Assembly: GCA_000509225.1 (NCBI GenBank)
Contig: BAOK01000001.1
Span: 62,001 to 126,000 of the forward strand
Reading direction: 5' to 3'
DNA from: Parvibaculaceae bacterium Mf 1.05b.01
GTDB lineage: Bacteria > Pseudomonadota > Alphaproteobacteria > Parvibaculales > Parvibaculaceae
DNA: 64,000 nt
Shown here: positions 15,739 to 24,884 of the stretch, one piece after another
How positions within the stretch are numbered: position 1 is the stretch's first letter
Layout of the letters: every line of letters begins with the position of its first letter
Notes under the pieces: generated by a model
The model's database searches: none
What the model was told of the DNA's origin: nothing
What the model saw: the letters and a program-made list of their open reading frames with translations, nothing else
Translations under genes and position numbers: made by a program

Positions 15739-16875
15739 ATGAAGCTCGCAATTCCCAAGGAAAGAACAGCTGGAGAACCGCGTGTAGCGGCTTCTGCTGA
15801 AACGGTGAAGAAACTCACTGGGCTTGGTTTTGACGTTGTCGTTGAAACAGGTGCCGGCGCGGGATCTCACATTTCGGACGATGTGTTCAAGGAAGCTGGC
15901 GCAACAATTGCGGGCTCTTCTGCCGACGCCATCAAAGATGCTGATGCGGTCTTTGCTGTGCGCGGTCTGGATGACGAACAGTTGGGCGCGATGAAAAAAG
16001 GCGCTCTTCTTGCCGCGATCCTGAACCCCTATGGGGACAAGGAGCGCGTCCAGAAATATGCAGATGCCGGTATTGTGGCCATTGCCATGGAATTCATGCC
16101 ACGTATCACGCGCGCGCAATCGATGGACGTTCTGTCTTCGCAGTCCAACCTTGCGGGCTACAAAGCCGTGCTGGAAGGCGCAAACGCGTTCTCCCGCGCC
16201 ATGCCCATGATGATGACAGCGGCTGGGACCGTGGCTCCGGCCCGTGTCTTTGTTTTTGGTGCAGGTGTTGCGGGTCTTCAAGCGATTGCAACGGCCAAGC
16301 GCCTGGGCGCTATTGTGAGCGCGACAGACGTTCGCCGGGCTGCTGGCGAACAGATCGAAAGCCTGGGTGGCACCTTCATCATGGTCGAGAGCGACGATGA
16401 AGATGGTGAAACTGCTGCGGGTTATGCGAAAGAGATGAGTGAAGACTATAAGCGCCGTCAGGCTGAGCTTGTGGCTGAGCACATCAAGAAGCAGGACATT
16501 GTCATTACGACCGCGCTGATCCCAGGTCGTGCAGCTCCCGTGCTGGTCACCGAAGATATGGTGAAAAGCATGAAGCCTGGCTCGATCATTATCGACCTGG
16601 CGGTGGAGCAGGGTGGCAATTGCCCCCTCTCCAAACCAGGTGAGACGGTCGTCGCGCATGGCGTGTCTATCATTGGCATGACCAATATGGCAGGCCGCAT
16701 CCCGGTTGATGCGTCTTCTCTCTATGCCAAGAACCTGCTCAATTTCATTACGCCCCAGATCGATCAGGAAGCAAAAAGCCTGAAGCTTGATTGGGAAGAC
16801 GAAACTGTTACCGGCACGGCCCTGACGCGCGATGGCGCGATCATCCATCCGGCCCTAACTGGGGAGACTGCATAA
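15739..16875 (+). CDS. pntAA: NAD(P) transhydrogenase subunit alpha part 1 (NAD-binding domain I)
   Basis: A 378-residue soluble NAD(H)-binding component of proton-translocating transhydrogenase, which makes NADPH from NADH using the proton gradient. It begins [17 protein letters not shown], typical of AlaDH/PNT. The Rossmann motif [20 protein letters not shown] (~172-191), the RQD-type dimer-loop region and [17 protein letters not shown] are visible. The three-gene split (alpha1, alpha2, beta) is the Rhodospirillum/alphaproteobacterial arrangement. Its stop overlaps the pntAB start by one base. Confidence 0.95.
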   Translation: MKLAIPKERTAGEPRVAASAETVKKLTGLGFDVVVETGAGAGSHISDDVFKEAGATIAGSSADAIKDADAVFAVRGLDDEQLGAMKKGALLAAILNPYGDKERVQKYADAGIVAIAMEFMPRITRAQSMDVLSSQSNLAGYKAVLEGANAFSRAMPMMMTAAGTVAPARVFVFGAGVAGLQAIATAKRLGAIVSATDVRRAAGEQIESLGGTFIMVESDDEDGETAAGYAKEMSEDYKRRQAELVAEHIKKQDIVITTALIPGRAAPVLVTEDMVKSMKPGSIIIDLAVEQGGNCPLSKPGETVVAHGVSIIGMTNMAGRIPVDASSLYAKNLLNFITPQIDQEAKSLKLDWEDETVTGTALTRDGAIIHPALTGETA

Positions 16876-17180
16876 TGGGTGAGATTGCTCCATTTATCTT
16901 TCTGTTCTCGATTTTCGTGATGGCCATCTTCGTTGGCTATTACGTGGTCTGGTCGGTGACGCCAGCGCTCCACACACCGCTGATGGCTGTGACGAACGCT
17001 GTGTCCTCTGTGATCATCGTGGGTGCAGTGACGGCCGTCGGCGTGGAAGCGCTTAGCGACGGTGCAACAGTTTCCAAGTGGCTCGGCTTTGGTGCGGTGG
17101 TCTTGGCCTCGGTCAATATCTTTGGCGGGTTCCTCGTCACGCAACGTATGCTTGCCATGTACAAGAAAAAAGAAAAGTAA
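16875..17180 (+). CDS. pntAB: NAD(P) transhydrogenase subunit alpha part 2 (membrane domain II)
   Basis: A 101-residue membrane subunit with three to four helices ([56 protein letters not shown]) and a basic C-terminus. It forms part of the proton channel with PntB. The start at 16875 overlaps the pntAA stop; earlier in-frame ATGs lie inside pntAA. pntB follows after 12 bases with a GGAGG site. Confidence 0.95.
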   Translation: MGEIAPFIFLFSIFVMAIFVGYYVVWSVTPALHTPLMAVTNAVSSVIIVGAVTAVGVEALSDGATVSKWLGFGAVVLASVNIFGGFLVTQRMLAMYKKKEK

Positions 17181-17192
17181 GGAGGCGACATC

Positions 17193-18599
17193 ATGTCTGC
17201 GAACGTAATCGCGCTGCTCTATCTCGCCTCTGGCGTACTCTTCATTATGGCTCTTCGGGGCCTGTCCTCGCCTGAAACATCCCGCCAAGGGAATGTGTAC
17301 GGCATGGTCGGTATGGCAATTGCCATCCTCACAACTCTCACCTTGCTACAATCTTCGACCAGTCTTACCTGGGGCATGATTGCCGGCGGTATTGTGCTGG
17401 GGGGCGGTGTTGGCGCCATCATTGCCAACCGGATCGCGATGACGGACATGCCGCAGCTCGTGGCGGCGTTTCACTCGCTTGTCGGTATGGCCGCTGTTCT
17501 GGTCGCCTGGGCCGCCTTTATGGCACCCGAAGCTTTCGGTATCGGTGCTGTTGGTAATATCAAGGTAGCAAGCCTTGTTGAAATGTCGATCGGTGTGGCG
17601 ATTGGTGCCATCACCTTCTCCGGCTCCGTGATCGCGTTTGCGAAGCTCAACGGCAATATGTCCGGTGCGCCGATCATGCTGCCAGGTCGCCATCTGATCA
17701 ACGGTTTGCTGGCTGCGGCTATTGTCGGTGGTATCGCCTATATCTGCATTGATCCTGCCAACCAGACGATTGAGATGTTCCTGATCGTGACGCTTCTGTC
17801 ATTTGTCATCGGCTTCTTGATCATCATCCCGATTGGGGGTGCAGACATGCCGGTGGTTGTGTCGATGCTGAACTCCTATTCCGGGTGGGCGGCTGCAGGT
17901 ATCGGCTTCACGCTCGGCAATATGGCACTCATCATCACCGGCGCGCTTGTTGGGTCCTCTGGGGCGATCCTCTCCTACATTATGTGTAAGGGTATGAACC
18001 GCTCCTTCTTCAGCGTGATCCTTGGTGGCTTTGGCGGCGAAGAAGCTGCGAGCGGCGGCGGTCATGTGGAAACGCGTCCGGTGAAGCAGGGATCTGCGGA
18101 TGATGCGGCCTTCATCATGAAGAATGCATCTTCTGTGATCATCGTACCTGGTTACGGCATGGCGGTGGCGCAGGCGCAGCACGCGCTTCGTGAAATGGCC
18201 GATGAACTTAAAAAGGAAGGCGTTAAAGTCTCCTATGCGATCCACCCTGTGGCGGGTCGTATGCCGGGTCACATGAACGTGCTCCTGGCGGAAGCCAATG
18301 TGCCCTACGATGAAGTGTTTGAGCTGGAAGACATTAACAGCCAGTTCTCTCAGGCCGATGTGGCCTTCGTGATCGGCGCGAATGATGTGACCAACCCGTC
18401 AGCGAAGACGGACACAACAAGCCCGATTTACGGTATGCCGGTTCTCGATGTTGAGAATGCGGCGACGGTTCTCTTCATCAAGCGCGGTATGGCGGCGGGT
18501 TATGCCGGCGTTGAGAATGAACTTTTCTTCCGGGACAACACGATGATGCTGTTCTCGGATGCGAAGAAGATGGTCGAGGAGATCGTGAAAGCCCTCTAA
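17193..18599 (+). CDS. pntB: NAD(P) transhydrogenase subunit beta
   Basis: A 468-residue subunit. The N-terminal ~260 residues hold the remaining membrane helices of domain II (e.g. LVAAFHSLVGMAAVLVAWAAF with the conserved His). The C-terminal ~190 residues are the NADP(H)-binding domain III with the inverted-order nucleotide motif VIIVPGYGMAVAQAQH and the YAIHPVAGRMPGHMNVLLAE segment. GGAGG precedes the ATG. It ends the operon, with a terminator at 18641. Confidence 0.96.
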   Translation: MSANVIALLYLASGVLFIMALRGLSSPETSRQGNVYGMVGMAIAILTTLTLLQSSTSLTWGMIAGGIVLGGGVGAIIANRIAMTDMPQLVAAFHSLVGMAAVLVAWAAFMAPEAFGIGAVGNIKVASLVEMSIGVAIGAITFSGSVIAFAKLNGNMSGAPIMLPGRHLINGLLAAAIVGGIAYICIDPANQTIEMFLIVTLLSFVIGFLIIIPIGGADMPVVVSMLNSYSGWAAAGIGFTLGNMALIITGALVGSSGAILSYIMCKGMNRSFFSVILGGFGGEEAASGGGHVETRPVKQGSADDAAFIMKNASSVIIVPGYGMAVAQAQHALREMADELKKEGVKVSYAIHPVAGRMPGHMNVLLAEANVPYDEVFELEDINSQFSQADVAFVIGANDVTNPSAKTDTTSPIYGMPVLDVENAATVLFIKRGMAAGYAGVENELFFRDNTMMLFSDAKKMVEEIVKAL

Positions 18600-18640
18600 G
18601 GGGTGCTTTGACCTCTATCTTTTCTCGTGCGAGGTTCGAC

Positions 18641-18672
18641 AAGGGCGGTGGAAACATCGCCCTTTTTGTTTT
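18641..18672 (+). terminator. Rho-independent terminator after pntB
   Basis: Arms AAGGGCG and CGCCCTT with a 10-base loop, followed by TTTGTTTT, 42 bases after the pntB stop and just before the next gene. Confidence 0.85.
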
Positions 18673-18681
18673 GGGGGAGAC

Positions 18682-20760
18682 ATGGAGCGCGCACTCGATC
18701 ATTTGATGCCTATGCCAGTGGTTGTGACACCCGGTGAGGGCGCCCTTATTCTCAATGGTCTGTCTTTTGATGTCCCGACGCCGCGCCTTCAGGCCGCGCT
18801 CCGTCGCCTTCTGGGTCGTTTGGAAAATGCAGGTGGCCTCCCTCTGCCCATCTTGGAGGAAGGACAAGGCACGCATTTTTTGATGGCGGTGCCGGCCGCT
18901 GTTGCTACTTACCCCATGCCCGATATGGATGAGAGCTATCGCCTACGCATTGCCGATGACGGGGTTCGTCTCACAGCTGTGAGCGAAGTAGGCGCGCTCC
19001 GTGGACTGCAGACCCTGCTTCAATTGTTCGATTGTGCGGAGGGTTCCTGGCGGCTTCCTTGTTGTGAGATAGAAGATCATCCCCGCTTTTCCTGGCGTGG
19101 CATGCTGCTCGATACGTCCCGCCATTTTATGCACAAGGAACATGTGCTCCGTTTGCTTGATTGCATGGAAGTCGCAAAACTCAACGTGCTCCACTTTCAC
19201 CTGGCCAATGATCAGGGCTTTCGGATGGAGTGTGAGACGTTCCCCAAGCTGCATGAAGAGGGCAGTGAAGGGGCCTACTACACCAAAGAGGACATGGCGG
19301 AGATCATCGCTTTTGCCGCTGACCGGGGCATTCGTGTGGTGCCGGAATTCTGTTTGCCCGGTCACTCTGTTTCCTGGCAGGTCGCCTACCCGGCGCTGTC
19401 AGCGTCGGATGATCCGCCGACACGCATCGGTGAGACCCGCGGTGCATTTTCTATGCCCATTGATCCGTCCCGCGAAGAGACCTATGCGTTTATCGATAAG
19501 TTCGTCGCTGAGATGGCAGAGGTCTTCCCAGACCCGCATTTTCACACAGGCGGGGATGAGGTGAATCCGACGGCCTGGAAAGAAAACCCGCGCATTCGAG
19601 ATTTCATGGAGGCGCAGGGCTTCAAGCGAGGACGTGACCTTCAGGCCTATTTTACTGGGCGCTATGCGGCGCTCGTGGCGAAACATGGGAAAATCCCTAT
19701 CGGTTGGGAAGAAGTTTTGCACAGCGACGTGCCCGAAGATGTGATTGTGCACCTTTGGAAGGATGGGGCTTATGCCGAAGGCCTTGCCCGCCATCCCGTT
19801 CTCACCTCGTGGAACACCTACCTGGATCTGCAACAACCATCTGATTGGCTCTACGGCAAGGACCCTCTTGATTTCACCATCAATGGTGATGCGCCGCCAG
19901 AGGACCTCAATATGGTTGGCGCTGAGATGACCAATTGGGCGGAGACGATCCACGGTGGCAATCTGGATATGCGGACATGGCCTCGGGGGGGTGCTATCGC
20001 CGAGAGGTTCTGGAGCCCGCGGAGCTATTGTGATGAGCGAGGGGCGGACACGCTTTATGCCCGACTTGATGTTTTTGAGCGTCACCTGACCGCAGCGGGG
20101 TCCCGGCATCAAGGACATGCGGCGCGGGCATGTGTGGAGCTTTTTGAGAGTGCTGGTGAGGAGACGCTTGGACGTTTTGCTGATCTTGTTGAACCTGCGG
20201 CTTATCCCTTCTTGCGTCGTCGTCGACTGCTTCTCGAACGCATGCTGCCGCGGCTGTTCCCGGCACCAGATGTGGAGCGGTATTCCGATATGCGACGGTT
20301 TGTTGATCACTTGCCTGCAGAAAGCATGATCGGCCGGGAGTTTCGGGTAGACGTGTTTGCCTTCTCGAAGACTGGCGATCCGGACCTGGCGCGTACCATT
20401 GCTGAGCGTCTCCTGGTCTGGGACGTGCTTGCAAAGGAGGTTCAGACACTCGCATGTCAAAACTCAGCCATGCGGTCAGACGGTCTGGACAGGCTCGCCA
20501 GTGGATTGGGACGCATTGCGCGGATTGGTTCCAGCTGTTTGCGCGCACTGCAGAAGGGGCGTTCTTTGTCTCCGCTTCGTGCCTGGTGGTACCAACAGCG
20601 TTTAAGGACATATGCCTACGAGATTTTCTATCTCGATAAGGACGTGTTGCAACGCGTCATTCGTGACCTGCGAAAGCCAGACGTTCTCAATCGCCATAAC
20701 ATTGCAATTTTGCCCGGCGTCGCCCATTTATTGGAGATGGCTTCCGGGGAAAGGCATTAG
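18682..20760 (+). CDS. GH20 beta-N-acetylhexosaminidase
   Basis: A 692-residue enzyme releasing terminal N-acetylglucosamine/galactosamine by substrate-assisted catalysis. An N-terminal GH20b-like domain (~1-125) leads into the GH20 barrel starting at PRFSWRGMLLDTSRHF. The catalytic pair D292-E293 lies in HTGGDEVNPTAW, and NVLHFHLANDQGFRME and VPEFCLPGHS are further family motifs. Unlike most GH20 enzymes it has no signal peptide, so a cytoplasmic role (for example in cell-wall sugar recycling or chitobiose breakdown) is likely. About 190 C-terminal residues after the barrel match no domain I know. The next gene begins 2 bases downstream. Confidence 0.88.
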   Translation: MERALDHLMPMPVVVTPGEGALILNGLSFDVPTPRLQAALRRLLGRLENAGGLPLPILEEGQGTHFLMAVPAAVATYPMPDMDESYRLRIADDGVRLTAVSEVGALRGLQTLLQLFDCAEGSWRLPCCEIEDHPRFSWRGMLLDTSRHFMHKEHVLRLLDCMEVAKLNVLHFHLANDQGFRMECETFPKLHEEGSEGAYYTKEDMAEIIAFAADRGIRVVPEFCLPGHSVSWQVAYPALSASDDPPTRIGETRGAFSMPIDPSREETYAFIDKFVAEMAEVFPDPHFHTGGDEVNPTAWKENPRIRDFMEAQGFKRGRDLQAYFTGRYAALVAKHGKIPIGWEEVLHSDVPEDVIVHLWKDGAYAEGLARHPVLTSWNTYLDLQQPSDWLYGKDPLDFTINGDAPPEDLNMVGAEMTNWAETIHGGNLDMRTWPRGGAIAERFWSPRSYCDERGADTLYARLDVFERHLTAAGSRHQGHAARACVELFESAGEETLGRFADLVEPAAYPFLRRRRLLLERMLPRLFPAPDVERYSDMRRFVDHLPAESMIGREFRVDVFAFSKTGDPDLARTIAERLLVWDVLAKEVQTLACQNSAMRSDGLDRLASGLGRIARIGSSCLRALQKGRSLSPLRAWWYQQRLRTYAYEIFYLDKDVLQRVIRDLRKPDVLNRHNIAILPGVAHLLEMASGERH

Positions 20761-20762
20761 GC

Positions 20763-21113
20763 ATGGACATTTATCACGGGTGGTGCGACCTCAAAGACGG
20801 TGTGAGCGATATCGATTTCGCTGAAGCTTTCACGACCTATATGGAAAAGCTCAAGTCAGACGGGTTTATCGAAGGCTACCGCCTGACACGGCGAAAGCTT
20901 GGCCTGGGCGGTGAGGGGCTTGGCGAGTTTCATTTCATGATCGAACTGGAAGGCCTGGCTCAATTGGATGAAGCTTTTGGTCTGGTGGCGTCGCGGGCGG
21001 CGCCGATCGAAGGTCCACACTTTGCGGTCAACTCCCTCATCGCAAATGTTCGGTTTGCGCTTTATCGTGACTTTCCAGATGCCGGGCGTGTCCAGGGGGA
21101 AGAACTCTTCTGA
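20763..21113 (+). CDS. Small conserved protein, DUF6614-like
   Basis: A 116-residue soluble protein starting MDIYHGWCDLKDGVSDIDFA, with RLTRRKLGLGGEGLGEFHFM and a Phe/Ala-rich second half. From memory this resembles the DUF6614 group of alphaproteobacterial proteins, which may adopt a ferredoxin-like alpha/beta fold. It has no known activity. It is tightly placed between the hexosaminidase (2-base gap) and the acetyltransferase (1-base overlap), so the three are probably one transcript. Confidence 0.7.
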   Translation: MDIYHGWCDLKDGVSDIDFAEAFTTYMEKLKSDGFIEGYRLTRRKLGLGGEGLGEFHFMIELEGLAQLDEAFGLVASRAAPIEGPHFAVNSLIANVRFALYRDFPDAGRVQGEELF

Positions 21114-21595
21114 TGAGTGATATTGTTGTGCGGGTTGCTCTGCCGGAGGACCATGCTTTTCTGGCGGCTTGCATGGGAGGTCTGCAGGAAGCCGAGATAG
21201 AAGTAGAAGCGAACCGTAGTTCTGTTGATGAGTCGGCGGAACCTCACCTCAACTGGGTCCTGGGCCAGGTTGCTGCGAAAGATGGTGCGGTGTTTGTTGC
21301 AGAGTTTCAGGGACAGCGGGTCGGCTGTCTTATGTGCACGATGGACGAAGACAATGGGGAATATGTGAAGCCCAAACATCGGCGCTATGGTTATGTAAAT
21401 GATCTTTATGTCGGTCAAAAAGCGCGGGGAACAGGCACTGCTGACGCGCTGATGCAGGCGGCGGAAGATTATTTCCGTGAAAAGGGCCTCACCAACATGC
21501 GGCTTGGCGTGCTGAGCGAGAATAAGCGAGCGCGGTCATTCTATGAGCGCCTCGGTTGGCATTCCTATGAGCAGGTTTATCGGAAGAATCTCTAG
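21113..21595 (+). CDS. GNAT-family N-acetyltransferase
   Basis: A 160-residue acetyl-CoA-dependent transferase. The acetyl-CoA binding motif appears as YVNDLYVGQKARGTGTADAL (~95-114), followed by the typical LGVLSENKRARSFYERLGW end. The start codon overlaps the previous stop (ATGA-type junction). Its place after a hexosaminidase gene hints at an amino-sugar or small-molecule substrate, but the specificity is unknown. Confidence 0.85.
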   Translation: MSDIVVRVALPEDHAFLAACMGGLQEAEIEVEANRSSVDESAEPHLNWVLGQVAAKDGAVFVAEFQGQRVGCLMCTMDEDNGEYVKPKHRRYGYVNDLYVGQKARGTGTADALMQAAEDYFREKGLTNMRLGVLSENKRARSFYERLGWHSYEQVYRKNL

Positions 21596-21649
21596 AGACC
21601 TTCAACACGCGCAATTGTTTTTCTAAAGAAAACTGTTTATCTATTTTGG

Positions 21650-22333
21650 ATGTCTAAAGCTTCCTCACAAAGCGGGTCACGGGGTGCCGGTCGCAGCCGG
21701 GCAGCGATCCGAACCATCCTGAAGAATTCAGGCCCTGCAGACGCCTCGACGATGGCCGAGGAACTGGGGGTTGCCCCGATGGCGGTGCGACAGCATCTCT
21801 ATGCGATGCAGGAAGAGGGTCTTGTTTCTTTTGAGGAAAAAGCCGAGGGCCGCGGGCGCCCTACGAAATATTGGGCTCTGACCGACGCGGCAAACACTTA
21901 TTTTCCCGACGCCCATGGCGACCTGGCGGTGAGCCTTCTGACAGAGATGCGCGAAGTGTTTGGCGAGGACGGATTGGAGCGCCTGCTCGCCGCGCGGACA
22001 GAGGATCAGAAGAAGACCTATAAGAAGCGCCTGAAGGGTGCTGAGACGTTGGAAGCAAAGCTTGGGGCCCTGGCTGAAATTCGCTCTGAGGAGGGCTATA
22101 TGGCCACCTCAATGCCTGCGCCAGATGAAGAGGGTGCCTATCTTCTGGTCGAAAACCATTGTCCGGTCTGCAGCGCAGCAGCGGCCTGCCAGGGGCTTTG
22201 TAAGTATGAACTGGAACTTTTCCAAAGCGTCGTCGGCCGGGGCGTGGATGTTACCCGGGAAGAGCATATTTTGAGTGGTGCCAGGCGCTGTGCCTATCGG
22301 GTTTGCCCTAAACGCAAAAAAGCCGCCCGTTAA
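21650..22333 (+). CDS. SufR-like iron-sulphur HTH regulator
   Basis: A 227-residue winged-helix protein. The N-terminal DNA-binding part (TMAEELGVAPMAVRQHLYAM, GRGRPTKYW) belongs to the DeoR/ArsR-like SufR group. The C-terminal part carries the cluster-binding Cys pattern ENHCPVCSAAAACQGLC ... RRCAYRVCP, matching the Cys-x12-13-Cys-x13-14-Cys layout of SufR repressors of Fe-S assembly genes. No suf genes are in this window. The last codons and the stop form one arm and the loop of the terminator that ends rpsU on the other strand. Confidence 0.75.
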   Translation: MSKASSQSGSRGAGRSRAAIRTILKNSGPADASTMAEELGVAPMAVRQHLYAMQEEGLVSFEEKAEGRGRPTKYWALTDAANTYFPDAHGDLAVSLLTEMREVFGEDGLERLLAARTEDQKKTYKKRLKGAETLEAKLGALAEIRSEEGYMATSMPAPDEEGAYLLVENHCPVCSAAAACQGLCKYELELFQSVVGRGVDVTREEHILSGARRCAYRVCPKRKKAAR

Positions 22334-22340
22334 GGCGGCT
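22315..22340 (-). terminator. Rho-independent terminator of rpsU inside the end of the SufR-like gene
   Basis: Arms AGCCGCC and GGCGGCT (7 bp) with a 6-base loop that contains the TAA stop of the plus-strand gene. On the minus strand the hairpin is followed by TTTTTT, so it terminates rpsU. The T-run codes for the Lys-rich tail of the convergent gene. Confidence 0.85.
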
Positions 22341-22369
22341 CATTTGGAATTTAACTGTTAGAAGCTGAA

Positions 22370-22591
22370 TTAGCGCTTCTTGCCGGGCAAAAGGCCTTCA
22401 CGCTGCATTTTCTTGCGGGCCAGCTTACGGGTCCGGCGAACAGCTTCAGCTTTTTCGCGTGCGCGTTTCTCAGATGGCTTCTCATAGAAGTTCCGCAGCT
22501 TCATTTCGCGGAAAATCCCTTCACGCTGCATTTTCTTTTTGAGCGCTTTGAGAGCCTGATCGACGTTATTGTCGCGAACGAGTACCTGCAC
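22370..22591 (-). CDS. rpsU: 30S ribosomal protein S21
   Basis: A 73-residue basic protein of the small ribosomal subunit, involved in initiation and mRNA binding. [20 protein letters not shown] at the start, the [16 protein letters not shown] core and a Lys/Arg-rich tail ending in GKKR are diagnostic. It is a single gene, convergent with the SufR-like gene and sharing its 3' terminator with that gene's end. Confidence 0.97.
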   Translation of the reverse strand: MQVLVRDNNVDQALKALKKKMQREGIFREMKLRNFYEKPSEKRAREKAEAVRRTRKLARKKMQREGLLPGKKR

Positions 22592-22887
22592 GAGCTATCC
22601 CTGCCTTTTCCCAATTGGGTCAGAAATGGCCAAAATTGGCCGAAAATAGCGGCTTTTCACCGCCAAACGCTGCAGCGGGGCATTTCCTGCGCAGCGAGGC
22701 CGGATAGGTAGCAAAAGAATCGGGGGCTGTCCACCTTAGCAATAGAGAATTTTGGCTGATTGCCGGGGTTTCTCTGTCAGATGCCCTATTGCTGGGGGGT
22801 GGCGTTTTTAGGGAGGGTTTTCTAAATCCGACTTCCGCGACCGATTGGTAACTTTACGCCTGGAGGGTGCAAGCCCATATTCCCTCC

Positions 22888-23460
22888 ATGACGATCCGCA
22901 AAATTGCCCGCATGGGCCACCCTGTTCTCCAGGGTGTCGCTGAAGCCGTTTCGGAGCCGACCGCGCCGGAAATCCTTGATCTCGTGGCCGACATGATCGA
23001 GACGATGGAAGATGCGAATGGGGCAGGCCTTGCTGCGCCGCAGGTCTATGTTCCCCAGCGTGTGGTGATTTTCCAGGCACCTGGCGCGCGGGCAACGGCT
23101 GACATTGACGCGGAAGAGGAATTTGACCCAACAGCACCGCTCACTGTGTTGATCAACCCGGAGATAGAACCGGTTGGTGAAGAGTTGGAGCTGGGCTGGG
23201 AAGGGTGTCTCTCTGTCCCGGGTCTGCGTGGTCTCGTGCCGCGTCATCGACGCATCATTTACCGTGGTGTGGATTTGGATGGTCAACCAATCGAACGCCG
23301 GGCGCAGGGCTTTCATGCGCGGGTGGTGCAGCATGAATGCGACCACCTGGACGGCATTTTATATCCCCAGCGCATGCCAGACATGCGAGCGCTGATCTTC
23401 GAGAGCGAAGTTAAACACTGGCTCGAAGACACAAGTGAAGAGGTACCAGGCGATGACTGA
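22888..23460 (+). CDS. def: Peptide deformylase
   Basis: A 190-residue metalloenzyme removing the N-formyl group from new proteins. All three motifs are present: GAGLAAPQV (motif 1), E105-G-C107-LSVP (motif 2, metal ligand C107) and H149-E-C-D-H153 (motif 3). The start at 22888 matches the family N-terminus MTIRKIARMGHPVL; an ATG seven codons earlier has no support. The next gene, COQ9, begins inside its last codons. It is not next to fmt, so it may be one of several deformylase paralogues. Confidence 0.94.
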   Translation: MTIRKIARMGHPVLQGVAEAVSEPTAPEILDLVADMIETMEDANGAGLAAPQVYVPQRVVIFQAPGARATADIDAEEEFDPTAPLTVLINPEIEPVGEELELGWEGCLSVPGLRGLVPRHRRIIYRGVDLDGQPIERRAQGFHARVVQHECDHLDGILYPQRMPDMRALIFESEVKHWLEDTSEEVPGDD

Positions 23461-24130
23461 GCGAAAGAAACCTGAGGCGAAGAAAGATCAGCTGGAAAGC
23501 GTGCGCAGCAAGATTCTTGAAGCTGCCCTTCCAGATGTCCCTTTTGATGGATGGACGGGCGCTGTGTTGATGCGCGCTGCCAAAACAGCGGGGGTCGATC
23601 ACGGTCTCGCCCGGCTGGCCTTTCCCAATGGCGCACGTGATCTCGCTGAGTATTTTCTCGCCGATGGGGATCGCCGCATGATCGACCGGTTGGCTAAGAG
23701 TGACCTTGCTTCGATGAAGATTAGGGAGAAGATCACATTTGCCGTTCGTACCCGCCTTGAAGTGGATGCGGCCAATAGAGAGGCGCTCCGCCGAGCCAGC
23801 ACGTCGCTGCTTATTCCACCTGCCTCAGGCAGCGCAGCGAAATCTCTCTACAATACGGTTGATGCGATTTGGGTCGCGATCGGCGACACATCAACCGACT
23901 ATAATTTCTATACCAAGCGGGCCACACTTGCGGGTGTCTTTACGACCACGCTGGCGTGCTGGTTTGCCGATGAGAGTGACGGGCATGCCGACACATGGGC
24001 CTTCCTCGATCGCCGTATTTCCGATGTGATGCAGATAGAAAAAGTCAAAGCTCAGGCGACAAAGGTAATAGACGCATTGCCAGATCCGCTGGGATTGATC
24101 GCGCGCATCCGATATGGATCAACGGGCTAG
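23453..24130 (+). CDS. COQ9-family ubiquinone biosynthesis protein
   Basis: A 225-residue protein of the COQ9 family, a TetR-like fold that binds lipid and assists the COQ7 hydroxylation step in mitochondria. RSKILEAALPDVPFDGWTG and FADGSDGHADTW-like C-terminal features (here FADESDGHADTWAFLDRRI) mark it. COQ9 is limited to alphaproteobacteria and eukaryotes. The ATG lies 8 bases inside the def gene, so translation is probably coupled. Confidence 0.88.
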   Translation: MTERKKPEAKKDQLESVRSKILEAALPDVPFDGWTGAVLMRAAKTAGVDHGLARLAFPNGARDLAEYFLADGDRRMIDRLAKSDLASMKIREKITFAVRTRLEVDAANREALRRASTSLLIPPASGSAAKSLYNTVDAIWVAIGDTSTDYNFYTKRATLAGVFTTTLACWFADESDGHADTWAFLDRRISDVMQIEKVKAQATKVIDALPDPLGLIARIRYGSTG

Positions 24131-24143
24131 GTGGGAGATCAGC

Positions 24144-24734
24144 CTATGCCGGTATTTCGTCCGGTATGCCGGCTCCCAAATCAATCCATTTAAGTTCGAG
24201 AATTTTCGCGGCGACCGTCGAGTGAGCCTGCTCATCTTCATAAGTGACGGTTTTTTCACGTGAGTGAACGCTGACGATGCGGTCCGATTGGCCTTCAGCC
24301 TTTTGCAGGGGCAGGTAAAGGCTCTCCACCACCGACCTTTTGCCGGTGCTGTAAACATTCTCATAAGTGGCGATGGCGCCCACTGGATGGGATACGATCA
24401 TATACAGAATTTTTGAGACCATGGCGCGTGTTTCGGGCGCTGTCATTTCTATGAGGTTGTTTCCTGTTGGGTCCTCACCCATTCGCTCAGCTATGCCTGT
24501 CCCTGCCAGGCGGTACAGAATGTTCATGGGATCGATGACATCCAGAATGGCAATGTCTTTCAAGATGTAAGCGATCTGAGAGGGATCAATGTCGCCGGTG
24601 CTAGGAAGCAGTCTGTCACCGCGGACTTCATCCCAAAATTCACACAATGGCTTGAGAGCTTGATTGTGAACTTGATCTGCTATCTTACAGCTTGTCGATT
24701 TGGGGCTGTCTTTTTTGTCATCTTTTTCTGTCAT
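24144..24734 (-). CDS. PAS-domain protein (PAS_5 type)
   Basis: A 196-residue protein with one PAS_5-like domain, a type widespread in alphaproteobacteria: ALKPLCEFWDEVRGDRLLPS, DIAILDVIDPMNILYRLAGT, then MVSKILYMIVSHPVGAIATY. It lacks any output domain and is probably a small sensory or adaptor protein. The start at 24734 follows GGGGG closely; an ATG seven codons upstream is less likely. Its stop is 13 bases from the convergent COQ9 gene. Confidence 0.75.
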   Translation of the reverse strand: MTEKDDKKDSPKSTSCKIADQVHNQALKPLCEFWDEVRGDRLLPSTGDIDPSQIAYILKDIAILDVIDPMNILYRLAGTGIAERMGEDPTGNNLIEMTAPETRAMVSKILYMIVSHPVGAIATYENVYSTGKRSVVESLYLPLQKAEGQSDRIVSVHSREKTVTYEDEQAHSTVAAKILELKWIDLGAGIPDEIPA

Positions 24735-24884
24735 GGTCCCCCGACCCGTACGCAACTCAACTCAAAGCTCCAACCGATACACAGCCGAGCCGACTCAACT
24801 TGGGTGACAGTTTCTCAGTTTCTTATGCGAATGGGAATGGCACTAATTTGCAAAGAACTAGGTCGGGCGATCTACCTGATCTAC

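Noticed and set aside
15580-16848. A 422-codon open frame antisense to pntAA
   Set aside because: It mirrors the codon pattern of a certain gene, its protein is rich in His/Arg/Cys with no domain, and it has no ribosome-binding site.
19399-20460. A 353-codon open frame antisense to the hexosaminidase gene
   Set aside because: A shadow of a well-supported gene, with no family features and no start signal.
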